Shown here piece after piece: positions 40,599 to 50,502 of a stretch of DNA of 64,000 nt. The stretch covers positions 4,712,001 through 4,776,000 of the forward strand of contig NZ_JARUBH010000009.1 of NCBI RefSeq assembly GCF_029626105.1, in the 5' to 3' direction. The stretch is from Solwaraspora sp. WMMD792 (lineage in GTDB: Bacteria; Actinomycetota; Actinomycetes; Mycobacteriales; Micromonosporaceae). Every line of letters begins with the position of its first letter. The first letter of the stretch is position 1. A program made the position numbers and the translations under genes. The notes below the pieces were generated by a model. That model made no database searches. It was not told where the DNA came from and worked only from the letters and a program-made list of their open reading frames with translations.

Positions 40599-41486
40599 TC
40601 ACCACGGCCCGAACACCCGGTCGCCGGTGGCCGAGATCGCGGCGCACAGCTCGGCCAGGTCGGTGCCGGTGACCTCGGCCAGCAGCCGGACGGTGTGCGG
40701 GATCAGATAGGAGGCGTTCGGCCGGCCCCGGTGCGGCATCGGCGTCAGGTACGGCGCGTCGGTCTCCACCAGCATCTGCTCGACCGGCGTGACGGCGGCC
40801 GCGGCGCGCAGCGCGGCGGCGTTGCCGAAGGTGACCGTACCGGCGAAGCTGAGCACGAAGCCGCGCCGCACGCAGTCGGCGGCGAAATCCGCGTCGCCGG
40901 AGAAGCAGTGCATCACCACCGTCTGCGGGGCGCCTTCGGAGTCGAGCACCCGCAGCACGTCGGCGTGCGCGTCGCGGTCGTGGATCACCAGCGGCTTGCC
41001 GTACCGCTTGGCGATCGCGATGTGCGCCCGGAAGCTGGCCTGCTGCGCGGCGAGGCCGTCCGGCCCGGTCCGGAAGTGGTCCAGCCCGGTCTCGCCGACG
41101 CCTCGCACCCGGTCGGCGGCGGCCAGCGCCTCGATCTCGCGCAGCGCCTCGTCCAGGTCGGTCAGTCGGGGTGCCTCATTGGGGTGCAGGGCGACCGTGG
41201 CGACCACCGCCGGGGTGCCGGCCGCCAGCTCGGCGCCCCAGCGCGACGACTCCAGGTCCACTCCGACCTGGACCAGCCGGTCGACGCCGACCGCTCCGGC
41301 CTGGGCGATCAGGGTGGCCACCGGGTCGCCGGTGTCCCGGCCGGGCACCGCCGGTTCGGCGACGGTCAGGTCCAGGTGGGTGTGGCTGTCGATCACCGGT
41401 ACGGGCAGCGGGTCGGGTGGTGGTGGGAACTCCCCGGCCCGGCGGGCGGCCCGTTGGCGGCGGGTCTCGGCTGGCTGCGTCATCAT
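40599..41486 (-). CDS. tatD: TatD-family metal-dependent hydrolase/DNase
   Basis: 295-residue TIM-barrel amidohydrolase-type nuclease. Metal ligands: [45 protein letters not shown] Pro/Arg-rich N-terminal extension of about 30 residues precedes the barrel. Tandem ATGs at 41486 and 41483. First gene of tatD-rsmA-ispE-ABC-F. Confidence 0.92.
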   Translation of the reverse strand: MMTQPAETRRQRAARRAGEFPPPPDPLPVPVIDSHTHLDLTVAEPAVPGRDTGDPVATLIAQAGAVGVDRLVQVGVDLESSRWGAELAAGTPAVVATVALHPNEAPRLTDLDEALREIEALAAADRVRGVGETGLDHFRTGPDGLAAQQASFRAHIAIAKRYGKPLVIHDRDAHADVLRVLDSEGAPQTVVMHCFSGDADFAADCVRRGFVLSFAGTVTFGNAAALRAAAAVTPVEQMLVETDAPYLTPMPHRGRPNASYLIPHTVRLLAEVTGTDLAELCAAISATGDRVFGPW

Positions 41487-41610
41487 CGGACAGCATCACA
41501 CGCCCCGCTCCGGCCGGTTCACCGGCCCACCCGGGCGGCACCGTCAATGGACATCCGGCGGCAACCGCGCGTTCACCCGAAGCGGTGACCCGGCAACTAC
41601 CGTCGGCGAC

Positions 41611-42900
41611 GTGACTCTGAGCTCTGCGCGTGGCGGCGTCGCCGATGCCCCGGCCGGTCTGCACGTCCGCTTCGAGGGTGCGGTCTACCCGGCTAAGGAG
41701 ATCGCCCGGGGTGCCGCGTACCGGCTGGTCAGCCTGGACCCGGTGGCCGGTTTCCAGCGCGACGGCCGGGGCCGCTGGTTCCGCCACGTGCATGCCAGCG
41801 AGGTCGGCCCGGTGCCCGGAGCGGGCATCTTCGGCGCCGGCCCGGGCGCCTCCGGCGGCGGCTTGGCGGAGGGCGAGGACCGCGCCGACGATCCGGGCGA
41901 CAGCCCCCTGATGGCCCCGTTGACCCGGGCCGCCAGCTGGGCGGACATGCACCAGCTGAGCCAGACGCCGACGGCCGCCGACCATCCGGCGATCACCGTG
42001 GTCCGGCGCACCGCGACGGTCCGGCGTGGCACCCGGATGATGAAGGTCCTCTCCGGCCGGCAGGTGGCCGGATTCCTGCGTGGCTGGTCGCCGGCCGGTT
42101 TCTGCTACCGGGAGTACGACATCGCGCATCTGCGCACTCCGGCCGACCTGGCCCTGCTGCGCACCGACGACGGAGGCGGGCGGGACAGCCTGGAGGTGGC
42201 GTACGCGCTGCGCTGGCGGGCCATCGGCGCCGACGACTACGAGATCCCGGCCGGGCCGGCGTACCAAGGGCTGGTGGCCATGCCGCCACGGGACCGGATC
42301 GGCCCGCCGGTGCTCGGCACCGGGTTCACCCCGAGCGAGCGTCACCTGATCCCCGAGTTCGTCACCGCCGGCTGCACCGACCTGCCGATGCCGGCCAACG
42401 CCGCGCTGCTGGCGTACACCCCGGACGGCGCGGAGGTGGTGCTGTACACGTACCAGCCGGAGCAGCGCGGCTGGATCCGGATGGCCGGGCCGCAGCGACG
42501 GCACCTGCTCGACGGCATCCCCGACGTCCCGTCCGACCAGGAGTACCTACGCACCGGCGACCTGCCGCAGTCGACCCAGCTGGTCGGCACCCACGACGGC
42601 CAGACGTACGAGGCGGTCGCCGACCCGCCGCACGAGTTCCGGGTGTTGGCGATGACCCGGGCCGCCCGCTACCCCGTCGACTCGCTGGCCCGCCGGGTGC
42701 GGCTCGCCACCTGGCGCGACGCCCGCTGTCAGGTGCTGCGGCAGGACTCCGGGTGGAGCCGGCTGCGGCTGTGCCGGCCCACCCCGGAGGCGGTCGCGTC
42801 GCTCGGCGCGCAGTGCTACGAACGCGGGGTGTACGAGGTGTGGGCACCGAGCGTGGAGATCTCCGACGAAGGCCCGACCGACCTGCCGTACCAGCTGTGA
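41611..42900 (+). CDS. Uncharacterised 429-residue soluble protein
   Basis: The protein begins with VRFEGAVYPAKEIARGAAYR and continues in Asp/Arg-rich sequence without membrane segments, signal peptide or recognised catalytic motif. Repeated Y-x-V/A-containing blocks (YDIAHLRTPADLALL, VLYTYQPEQRGWIRMAG, YERGVYEVWAPSVEISD) suggest several beta-rich modules. GTG 41611 is the first start after the tatD promoter; the ribosome site is weak. From memory, similar proteins exist only in related actinomycetes. The neighbour lysE is convergent. Confidence 0.65.
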   Translation: MTLSSARGGVADAPAGLHVRFEGAVYPAKEIARGAAYRLVSLDPVAGFQRDGRGRWFRHVHASEVGPVPGAGIFGAGPGASGGGLAEGEDRADDPGDSPLMAPLTRAASWADMHQLSQTPTAADHPAITVVRRTATVRRGTRMMKVLSGRQVAGFLRGWSPAGFCYREYDIAHLRTPADLALLRTDDGGGRDSLEVAYALRWRAIGADDYEIPAGPAYQGLVAMPPRDRIGPPVLGTGFTPSERHLIPEFVTAGCTDLPMPANAALLAYTPDGAEVVLYTYQPEQRGWIRMAGPQRRHLLDGIPDVPSDQEYLRTGDLPQSTQLVGTHDGQTYEAVADPPHEFRVLAMTRAARYPVDSLARRVRLATWRDARCQVLRQDSGWSRLRLCRPTPEAVASLGAQCYERGVYEVWAPSVEISDEGPTDLPYQL

Positions 42901-42928
42901 ACCAGCGGGGCCAGAGGTGGCGCCGCGC

Positions 42929-43567
42929 TCACCCGGCGGCCAGGTGGGTCAGCTCGACCACGAAGTAGCCGGCGAAGACCAGCATGATCGCGCCGGAGAG
43001 CCGGTCGAACCAGGCGATCGTCCGCGGCGTCAGGAAGCGACGTGCCTGGGCGGCACCGACCGCCAGGATCAGGAACCAGGTCCACGACGCGGAGAGCGTC
43101 CCGGCGGCGAACGTCGCCCGGGAGTCCGCCGGCTGGGCGATCACCGCCGCCCCGATCACCCCGACCATGTCGAGGATGGCGTGCGGGTTGAGCAACGAGA
43201 CGCTGACCGTACGCCCGATGACCTGGCGGACCGACCCGACCGCCGCCCCCGGCCCCGGCCCGCCCGGCGGGCCGACGGTGAGGTGCCCGCCGGCGGTACG
43301 GATGGAGCGCACGCCCAGGTAGGTGAGGAAGACCGTGCCGAAGACGAGCAGCGCCGGCCGTACGCCCGGCACGGTGGCGATCAGGCCGGACACGCCGGCG
43401 AACCCGGCGACGATCAGCAGCGTGTCGCAGCAGCCGGCGGCCAGCACCGCCCACAGCGCACGCGGCAGGCCGGCCGCCAGCCCTTGGCTGACCACGAAGA
43501 CGTTCTGCGGCCCGATCGGCATGATCAGGCCGAGGCCGAGCAGCAACCCGGCGAGGTAGTCGGTCAC
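42929..43567 (-). CDS. LysE-family amino acid exporter
   Basis: 212-residue membrane protein with six predicted helices. GLLLGLGLIMPIGPQNVFVV near the N-terminus and SVSLLNPHAILDMVGVIG are LysE/ArgO hallmarks. GTG 43567 lies 5 bp after the metG stop; the longer frame is the metG shadow. Likely exports lysine or arginine, unproven. Confidence 0.87.
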   Translation of the reverse strand: MTDYLAGLLLGLGLIMPIGPQNVFVVSQGLAAGLPRALWAVLAAGCCDTLLIVAGFAGVSGLIATVPGVRPALLVFGTVFLTYLGVRSIRTAGGHLTVGPPGGPGPGAAVGSVRQVIGRTVSVSLLNPHAILDMVGVIGAAVIAQPADSRATFAAGTLSASWTWFLILAVGAAQARRFLTPRTIAWFDRLSGAIMLVFAGYFVVELTHLAAG

Positions 43568-43571
43568 CCGG

Positions 43572-45374
43572 TCAGGCGGTGAGCCGGGCCAGCTCCTCGT
43601 CGACGATCGACTCGTCGAGCTTGCGGAACACCGGCTTCGGCGCGGCCAGCGGCCGACCGGGCTCGACCGGGGTGGACTCCCACCGGGCACCGTCGCGGTA
43701 GTCGCCGGTGAGGATCGGGTACGCCGGCCCGCCGTCGAGGTCGTCGACCTCGACGATCCGGGGCATCGGCGCGTGTACGCCGGTGCCGCCGAGCAGCTCG
43801 TGGATCTTCTGCGCCGAGTGCGGCAGGAACGGGGTGAGCAGGGTGTTCGCGTCGGCGACCACCTGCAGGGCGACGTGCAGGACGGTGCCCATCCGGGGCT
43901 TGTCCGCCTCGCCCTTGAGCTTCCACGGGGCCTGGTCGGACAGGTACCGGTTGGCCTCGGCGACCACCCGCATCGCCTCACCGATGGCCTGCTTCTGCCG
44001 GTGCCGTTCGATCAGCGCGCCGACCGTGCCGAACGCGGCCCGGCTGGTCGCCAGCAGCGCTTCGTCGGCGGCGGTCAGCCCGGCCGGGTCGATCGGCGGG
44101 ATGGCGCCGAAGTTCTTGGCGGCCATCGAGATCGACCGGTTGACCAGGTTGCCCCAGTCGTTGACCAGCTCGTCGTTGTTGCGACGCCGGAACTCGGCCC
44201 AGGTGAAGTCGGTGTCCTGGCTCTCCGGGCCGGCCACGGCGATGAAGTAGCGCAGCGCGTCGGCGTCGTAGCGGGCCAGGAAGTCCCGCACGTAGATGAC
44301 CACCTGGCGGGAGGAGGAGAACTTGCGCCCCTCCATGGTCAGGAACTCGCTGGAGACCACCTCGGTGGGCAGGTTGAGCCGACCGAGCCGACCGGGCTCG
44401 CCGCCGTGGTCGCCCTCGCCGGAGTAGCCGAGCAGCAGCGACGGCCAGATCACCGAGTGGAAGACGATGTTGTCCTTGCCCATGAAGTAGTAGCCACGGG
44501 CGTCCTCGCCGTCGGTGTCCGCGATCCACCAGCGGCGCCAGGCGTCCGGGTCACCGGACCGCCGGGCCCACTCGATCGAGGCGGACAGGTAGCCGATCAC
44601 CGCGTCGAACCAGACGTAGATCCGCTTGTCGCCGCGCTCGCGCCAGCCGTCCAACGGGATCGGCACGCCCCACTCCAGGTCCCGGGTGATCGCCCGGGGC
44701 TGCAGGTCGTCGAGCAGGTTGCGGGAGAACCGCAGCACGTTGGGCCGCCAGCCGTCGCGGGTGTCCAGCCACTTGCCGAGTGCCTGGGCGAACGCTGGCA
44801 GGTCGAGGAAGAAATGCTCGGTCTCGACGAAGTTCGGCGTCTCCCCGTTGATCTTGGAGCGCGGGTCGATCAGCTGGACCGGGTCGAGCTGGTTGCCGCA
44901 GTTGTCGCACTGGTCGCCCCGGGCGGCGTCGTAGCCGCAGATCGGGCAGGTGCCCTCGATGTAGCGGTCCGGCAGGGTACGACCGGTCGACGGGGAGATC
45001 GCGCCGAGGGTGGTCTTCGGCACGATGTAGCCGTTGCGGTGCAACGTCTCGAACAGCTCCTGGACCACCTGGTAGTGGTTGCCGGTGGTGGTCCGGGTGA
45101 ACAGGTCGTAGGACAGACCGAGCCCGTGCAGGTCCTCGACGATCACCCGGTTGTACCGGTCGGCCAGCTCGCGCGGCTTGAGCCCTTCGCTGTCGGCCTG
45201 CACCTGGATCGGCGTGCCGTGCTCGTCGGTGCCGGAGATCATGAGCACGTCGTGACCGGCCATCCGCATGTACCGGCTGAACACGTCGGAGGGCACCCCG
45301 AAACCGGAGACGTGGCCGATGTGGCGGGGCCCGTTGGCGTAGGGCCAGGCGACCGCCGCGAGAACGTGACTCAT
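43572..45374 (-). CDS. metG: Methionyl-tRNA synthetase
   Basis: 600-residue class I synthetase. [18 protein letters not shown] (HIGH), zinc knuckle [18 protein letters not shown], and KFSSSRQV in place of KMSKS, as in other MetRS with the KFS/KMS variation. The anticodon-binding helical domain follows ([19 protein letters not shown]). No C-terminal tRNA-binding (Arc1p-like) domain. Followed closely by the lysE gene. Confidence 0.95.
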   Translation of the reverse strand: MSHVLAAVAWPYANGPRHIGHVSGFGVPSDVFSRYMRMAGHDVLMISGTDEHGTPIQVQADSEGLKPRELADRYNRVIVEDLHGLGLSYDLFTRTTTGNHYQVVQELFETLHRNGYIVPKTTLGAISPSTGRTLPDRYIEGTCPICGYDAARGDQCDNCGNQLDPVQLIDPRSKINGETPNFVETEHFFLDLPAFAQALGKWLDTRDGWRPNVLRFSRNLLDDLQPRAITRDLEWGVPIPLDGWRERGDKRIYVWFDAVIGYLSASIEWARRSGDPDAWRRWWIADTDGEDARGYYFMGKDNIVFHSVIWPSLLLGYSGEGDHGGEPGRLGRLNLPTEVVSSEFLTMEGRKFSSSRQVVIYVRDFLARYDADALRYFIAVAGPESQDTDFTWAEFRRRNNDELVNDWGNLVNRSISMAAKNFGAIPPIDPAGLTAADEALLATSRAAFGTVGALIERHRQKQAIGEAMRVVAEANRYLSDQAPWKLKGEADKPRMGTVLHVALQVVADANTLLTPFLPHSAQKIHELLGGTGVHAPMPRIVEVDDLDGGPAYPILTGDYRDGARWESTPVEPGRPLAAPKPVFRKLDESIVDEELARLTA

Positions 45375-45511
45375 GCGACCAGCCTAGTTAGTGTCACCAG
45401 GCGTACGCGAACGGGTTGCCGAGCCGCCCGACGGAGCGCGACACGCCTGGGGGGTTCGCCCCGGCTCCACGTACCGGGGTGTGGAATGGCGGGGTGACCG
45501 GGGAACCCAGC

Positions 45512-46438
45512 ATGCCGGAGTCCGACGGGCCGACGACCGCCCGACCTTCCCGGGAGCCGACCGCCCGACCCTCCCGGGAGCCCACCGCCCGGCCCGCCCG
45601 AAAGTCGGCGAGCGCTCCCGGGCAGCGTCGGCGGCGGCCGAGCCCCTGGGCGACTGCCGGGCCGGAGGGCACCTGGTGGCACGGCGGCGAATCAGCCGCC
45701 GCCCATCCGGCCACGCCGGTGACCCTGGACGCCGACGAGCCGGCCGACACCAGCGCACCAGCCGGCACCGATGCACCGGACATCCGTGCACCAGCGGACA
45801 CCGGCGCACCGGCCGACACCGGCGAACCGGATGCCGGCGCAGCGACCCGTGACGGCAGACCGGTGCGGACCGTGGCACCGGTAGCGGAGCGGCCGCCGGG
45901 TCGCCCGGTCGCCCGTCAGCGGCGGACGCGAGTCCGGCGGACCCGCCGGCCGGCGACCGGCATCGCCTGGATCGTGGTCGTCGCGGCGGCGGCGGCGTTC
46001 CTCGGCTGGGTCAGCGCCGAACCGCTGTGGCTGGCCGTCGGCCGGGGCGTCCCCGGCACCGCCACGGTCACCGACTGCACCGGCGACGGCCTGGGCCGAC
46101 GGTGTCTCGGCGAGTTCGCCGCACAGACCGGCTTCACCGTCGACCGGGTACGGCTGTTCGGCGTACCGCCGGTGGACCAGGCCGTCGGCGCCGAGCTGAC
46201 CGCCCGGATGTTGCACCGCGAACGGGACACCGCGTACGTCGTGGCCGATCTGGTCGTGCTGCACCTGCGGTGGTCGGTCGGCTGGGGGCTGACCGTGCTG
46301 CTCGGCGTACTGCTGATCTGGGGCAGCGGTGCCCGCCGGCTGGCCAGCGCGGCGGCCCGCCGGGGCGCCACCGCCGCCGCGTTGCTGGCACCGGTCCTGC
46401 TGGCCGCCGGGTTCCTGGCCGCCGCCTGGAGCGTCTGA
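45512..46438 (+). CDS. Uncharacterised membrane protein with a disordered repetitive N-terminus
   Basis: 308 residues: an N-terminal low-complexity region with repeats (REPTARP twice; DTGAPADTGEPD), then a basic segment, one helix (GIAWIVVVAAAAAFLGWVS), an extracytoplasmic domain with two Cys (VTDCTGDGLGRRCLG), and two more helices at the C-terminus. ATG 45512 has GGGGA seven bases upstream; GTG 45494 is an alternative. It lies between divergent metG and the mannosyltransferase. Function unknown. Confidence 0.68.
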   Translation: MPESDGPTTARPSREPTARPSREPTARPARKSASAPGQRRRRPSPWATAGPEGTWWHGGESAAAHPATPVTLDADEPADTSAPAGTDAPDIRAPADTGAPADTGEPDAGAATRDGRPVRTVAPVAERPPGRPVARQRRTRVRRTRRPATGIAWIVVVAAAAAFLGWVSAEPLWLAVGRGVPGTATVTDCTGDGLGRRCLGEFAAQTGFTVDRVRLFGVPPVDQAVGAELTARMLHRERDTAYVVADLVVLHLRWSVGWGLTVLLGVLLIWGSGARRLASAAARRGATAAALLAPVLLAAGFLAAAWSV

Positions 46439-46552
46439 CATCGACCGACCGGAGCAGGCATCGACCAGCCGTAGCGCGACGCATCGACGACCCGAAATAT
46501 ATTCTTCGGCGGGGAGGTCCCGCGACGTCGGGCGGCAGCCTACGATCACGGG

Positions 46553-48217
46553 GTGATCTCGGCGGCAGACTCGGACGCGGCAAGCGGTGAACCAGCGGTG
46601 ACGGTGACAGCGGACCGGCCGGTCCGTCCACCGGACGCCGGCCCGACGGGTCCCCACCCGGGCGGCACCGGGGCGTCAGGACCGTCGGGGCCGACCGGCG
46701 GGGTCGGGCTGCCGGCCGTGGTCCGCCGCCGGCTGGCACCACTGGACAACTGGCTGGAGCCGTGGTCCTGGCTGGCCACCGCCGTGGTGGTGACCATCGC
46801 CGGCGTACTGCGGCTGGTCAACCTGAGCCACCCGCCGGGCCTGATCTTCGACGAGCTCTACTACGCCAACGAGGCCAACGAGCTGCGCCAGTACGGCTTC
46901 GAGTGGGACGAGACCAACAACACCCCGGCGTACGTGGTGCATCCGCCGCTCGGCAAGTGGATCATCTCGCTGGGCGTCCGCTTGTTCGACTTCACCGAGT
47001 TCGGCTGGCGGATCTCGGCGGCGGTGGTCGGCATCCTGATGGTGCTGATCATCACCCGGACGGCCCGGCGGTTGTTCCGCTCCACGGTCCTCGGCTGCAC
47101 GGCCGGGCTGCTGCTCGCCCTGGACGGCTTCCATCTGGTGCTGTCCCGGACCGCCCTGCTCGACATCTTCCTCGCGTTCTTCGTGCTCGCCGCCTTCGCC
47201 GCGCTGGTCGTCGACCGGGACTGGAGTCGGCGGCGGTGGCTGCGGGCGGTCGACGACGGGCTCGATCCGACTCTGCCGGGCCGCGCCGGCCGACCGCCGT
47301 TCGCCGTACCGTGGTGGCGGCTGATCGCGGCGCTGCTGCTCGGCTGCGGTCTCGCCGTCAAGTGGAGCGCGCTGTGGTTCATCCCGGTGTTCGGCCTGCT
47401 GGTGATCTGGTGGGAGGCCGGTGCCCGCCGGTCCGCCGGGGTCCGCCGGCCGTGGCTGGACGCGACGCTCGGCGAGATCGGTTGGCTGGTCCTCGGCGGG
47501 GTGCTGATCCTCGGCACCTACCTCGCCAGCTGGTCGGGCTGGCTGGCAACCGACGGCGGCTACCTGCGGCACTGGCGGGCGGACAACGGCATGTCCGAGG
47601 CGCCGGTCATCGGCGCCCTGCAGAACCTCTGGCACTACCACACCCAGGCGTACGGCTTCCACAGCACATTGGAGACGGAGCACCGCTACCAGTCGTGGCC
47701 GTGGCAGTGGCTGCTGCTGGGCCGCCCGGTCGCCTTCCACTGGACCGACCAGACCGCCTGCGGAGCACCCAGCTGCGCCGAGGAGGTGCTGCTGCTGGGC
47801 ACTCCGCTGCTGTGGTGGTCGTTCCTGCCGGCCCTGGCGGCGCTGGTCTGGCTCGGTATCGCCCGCCGGGACTGGCGGGCCGGGGCGATCCTCGCCGGGG
47901 TGGCCGCCGGGCTGCTGCCGTGGTTCTACTACGCCACCGAGGGCCGGACCATGTTCTCCTTCTACACCGCGCCAGCGCTGCCGTTCCTGATCCTCGCGGT
48001 GACCTATGTGCTCGGCGCGATCGTCACACCGTCCGGTGGGACGGCGGTCGCCGATCCGGCCGGCAACGACCGACGGTTGGTCGGCGCGGTGGTCGCCGGC
48101 ACCTACGTCCTGCTGGTTGCCGTCTGCTTCGCGTACTTCTACCCGATCTTCGTCGGTGAGCCGCTGCCGTACGAGGACTGGTCGGCGCGGATGTGGCTCG
48201 GCGGGCGCTGGATCTGA
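46553..48217 (+). CDS. Polyprenol-phosphate-mannose--protein mannosyltransferase (GT39)
   Basis: 554-residue multispanning membrane enzyme transferring mannose from polyprenyl phosphate-mannose to secreted proteins, as actinobacterial Pmt does. The acidic loop GLIFDELYYANEANELRQYG and HPPLGKWIISLG are characteristic; several further helices and TEGRTMFSFYTAPALPF follow. A disordered Pro/Gly-rich N-terminus of about 50 residues precedes helix 1. GTG 46553 (VISAADSDAAS). Confidence 0.9.
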   Translation: MISAADSDAASGEPAVTVTADRPVRPPDAGPTGPHPGGTGASGPSGPTGGVGLPAVVRRRLAPLDNWLEPWSWLATAVVVTIAGVLRLVNLSHPPGLIFDELYYANEANELRQYGFEWDETNNTPAYVVHPPLGKWIISLGVRLFDFTEFGWRISAAVVGILMVLIITRTARRLFRSTVLGCTAGLLLALDGFHLVLSRTALLDIFLAFFVLAAFAALVVDRDWSRRRWLRAVDDGLDPTLPGRAGRPPFAVPWWRLIAALLLGCGLAVKWSALWFIPVFGLLVIWWEAGARRSAGVRRPWLDATLGEIGWLVLGGVLILGTYLASWSGWLATDGGYLRHWRADNGMSEAPVIGALQNLWHYHTQAYGFHSTLETEHRYQSWPWQWLLLGRPVAFHWTDQTACGAPSCAEEVLLLGTPLLWWSFLPALAALVWLGIARRDWRAGAILAGVAAGLLPWFYYATEGRTMFSFYTAPALPFLILAVTYVLGAIVTPSGGTAVADPAGNDRRLVGAVVAGTYVLLVAVCFAYFYPIFVGEPLPYEDWSARMWLGGRWI

Positions 48218-48268
48218 CCATCGCGGCCGGCCCGCTCCCGGCCCGCTGCCCGTCCGGTGGTCTACGGG

Positions 48269-48299
48269 CCCGTCCGGTGGTCGACGACCGCCGGACGGG
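48269..48299 (+). terminator. Terminator hairpin after the mannosyltransferase gene
   Basis: CCCGTCCGGTGGTC (48269-48282) pairs with GACCGCCGGACGGG (48286-48299) with one wobble position and a 3-nt loop, 52 bp after the stop at 48217. Confidence 0.65.
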
Positions 48300-48410
48300 T
48301 GCCGTCAGCCGATCGTGGACTCACCCGACCCAAGTCTCCACTGTGATCAGCAGCGTCGGCTGAGACAGCAGGTGGGCGAGGGTGCCGGAGAGCATTGGAA
48401 GACAAAAGAA

Positions 48411-48458
48411 GCGCGCCCCGATCGCCTGCCACGGGGGAAGCGGGCGATAGGGGCGCGC
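48411..48458 (-). terminator. Long terminator hairpin, minus strand
   Basis: GCGCGCCCCGATCGCC (48411-48426) and GGCGATAGGGGCGCGC (48443-48458) pair over 16 positions with one mismatch. On the minus strand the stem is followed by TTCTTTTGTC, a T-rich tract, so this is a good intrinsic terminator for the gene ending at 48568. Confidence 0.72.
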
Positions 48459-48567
48459 ATGAAAAGCTTAACCAGGTCGACCCCTGCCGCACAACGGGCC
48501 AGGCAAGGCTAGTTTGCGGTTCAGCACGGAACGGAACAACCACCAAAAGCGACATCCACTGTCATAG

Positions 48568-50463
48568 TCAGCGAAAGCGGCGGCGGAGGCTACGTCGGTT
48601 CTGCCCCGGCGCGCTGCGGTCGATCCGGCGAAGCGCCAGCTCCGAGTCACGGCGACGCTGATCAGCCAGATCACTGAAGGTCAGCACCAGGCCGCGTACC
48701 CCCGGCACCCGCCGCAGATCCCGGCACCGCACCTCGAGCAGCACGTGGCTGCCGTCCGGCCGGCGCAGCACCCACTGGTCACCCACCGCCGAACCGTCGT
48801 CCCGGTCACCGGCCGCGCCGAGGGTCCGGGACACCTGCGCCTGATCGGCGGGGTGCACCAGGTCCCGCCAGTCGGCGAGGACCGCCGGCTCGACGCCGAA
48901 CAACCGGCTGCACGGCGGACTCGCGTACCGGATCCGGTCGTCCGCTCCGACGATCACCACCGCGTCGCCGGCGGTGCCCGCGACCAGATTGAGGTAGCGG
49001 TCCCGGTCCCGCCGGGCGGCCTCCTCGGTCGCGGCGATCCGGTGCAGGGCCAGCGCCGCCTGAGCGACGACCACCTCGATCGCGTCCCGACTGGCGGCCA
49101 GCACCCCGTCCGCCGCCCCGACCAGCAGCGCGGTACCGGTCCCGCCGGACGGGGCCGGCGCGGCCAGGCCGGCCACCAGGGCGGCCGGTGCCGGGGCGAG
49201 CCGGTCGGCCAGGTCGGGATGCAACAGCCGGATCGGCATGATCCGGGTACGCCGCCGCGCCGCGTCCACCGGCAACGGGTCGTCGACGACGACCTGTGGC
49301 TGCCAGTCGGCCACCGACTCCGGGTCGGGCGGCTCGCCGCCGGCCCCCGCCACCGGGCGGCGCACGGCGAACAGGACCTGGTGATCGGTCCCGGCTGGCA
49401 GCAGCTCGCCGACCGACCGGCGGACCATCTCGGCCACCTGCGCGATCGTGGTGGCCGACAGCAGCCGCGTCCCGGCCCGGCGCAGCGACCGTTCCCGGTG
49501 CACCGCGGCCCGGTGCCCGGTCACCGAATCGACCACCCGGGTCACCGCGAGCATCGTGGTGAGACCGGCCGCCGCAGCGGTCACCAACCCGTCGGGCAGC
49601 TCGGCCGGCTCTGCGGCGAACGCCTGGATCACCAGCAGGAACGGCACCGTCAGGCAGGTGATCGTCAACAGACCGACCCGCATCGCGGCGACGTCGTCCG
49701 GGCCCCGGTCGGACCGGGTGGCCAGCCGAGCCATGTTCGGGTGCAGGGCGGCGACCCCCCAGCTGACGTAGAAGACGTACCAGCCGAGTTCGGCCGGGTG
49801 CCCCGGCTGCCAGCCGGCGTTGAGTTCGGCGGCCGCGTACCAGACGTCGGCGGCCAGCATGCCGGCCGCGCCGACCGCCAGCCCGATCACCGTCGGATCC
49901 CGCCAGGCGGCGGCAGCCAGGCGCAGCATCACCACGACGACCAGCACCCCACCGAGGCCGTGTACGGCCAGCAGCGCCTTCTCCACCGCCGGCAGATCCA
50001 CATCGGTCACCGCCGGGCCGACCACCAGGGTCCAGGTGACCAGGCCGGTCACCACGACCAGCACCAGGGTGTCCAGCAGAGCGGACCGGTCCCGCAACGC
50101 CACCGTAGTGCGGGTCAGGCTGAGCACCCCGGCGGCGAGCAGGCCGAAGGTCGCCAGGTAGGCGGCGTCGGCGATCAGCGACAGGGCGTCACCGGCGGCA
50201 CCCGTCGTACGCCGCGACAACTCGTAGTGGACGTCGCCGACCGCCAGCGCCCCGGCGCCGCCGGCCAGCAGCAGCCAGGGAAACCGGCGGGGCGGCCGGT
50301 GCCGGTGGATTCCCCAACCGACCGCGGCCACGCTGACCACGCCGATCGCCCCCCACCAGACGGCGGCGGCATCCGGCGCCCAGAAGACCGCCACGCCGAG
50401 GACAGCCTGCACCGCGAGGTAACCGGTCAGGACGCGCCGTGGCACCGGGACTCCTTCATACAT
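48568..50463 (-). CDS. Membrane GAF/PAS sensor protein, output domain absent
   Basis: 631 residues. Nine or so N-terminal membrane helices (about 10-300) form a sensor module, followed by a GAF-like region (about 340-480) and a PAS domain (DRYLNLVAGTAGDAVVIVG, PADQAQVSRTLGAAGDRDD, RGLVLTFSDLADQRRRDSEL). Related actinobacterial proteins continue from this point into GGDEF and EAL domains; here the sequence ends about 20 residues later in a basic tail (SAPGQNRRSLRRRFR). It looks like a truncated cyclic-di-GMP protein. It starts 40 bp after the sensor kinase gene, so it is probably in the same transcript. Confidence 0.75.
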   Translation of the reverse strand: MYEGVPVPRRVLTGYLAVQAVLGVAVFWAPDAAAVWWGAIGVVSVAAVGWGIHRHRPPRRFPWLLLAGGAGALAVGDVHYELSRRTTGAAGDALSLIADAAYLATFGLLAAGVLSLTRTTVALRDRSALLDTLVLVVVTGLVTWTLVVGPAVTDVDLPAVEKALLAVHGLGGVLVVVVMLRLAAAAWRDPTVIGLAVGAAGMLAADVWYAAAELNAGWQPGHPAELGWYVFYVSWGVAALHPNMARLATRSDRGPDDVAAMRVGLLTITCLTVPFLLVIQAFAAEPAELPDGLVTAAAAGLTTMLAVTRVVDSVTGHRAAVHRERSLRRAGTRLLSATTIAQVAEMVRRSVGELLPAGTDHQVLFAVRRPVAGAGGEPPDPESVADWQPQVVVDDPLPVDAARRRTRIMPIRLLHPDLADRLAPAPAALVAGLAAPAPSGGTGTALLVGAADGVLAASRDAIEVVVAQAALALHRIAATEEAARRDRDRYLNLVAGTAGDAVVIVGADDRIRYASPPCSRLFGVEPAVLADWRDLVHPADQAQVSRTLGAAGDRDDGSAVGDQWVLRRPDGSHVLLEVRCRDLRRVPGVRGLVLTFSDLADQRRRDSELALRRIDRSAPGQNRRSLRRRFR

Positions 50464-50502
50464 TGGCCGGCCGCCCGGACCGCGGACCGCGCCGACCCCC
50501 GG

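Larger units (their letters stand above)
48218..48567. other. Intergenic region with two terminator hairpins
   Basis: About 350 bp between convergent genes. It contains the hairpins at 48269-48299 and 48411-48458 and nothing recognisable as coding; no GGDEF or EAL remnant is seen in it. Confidence 0.6.
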
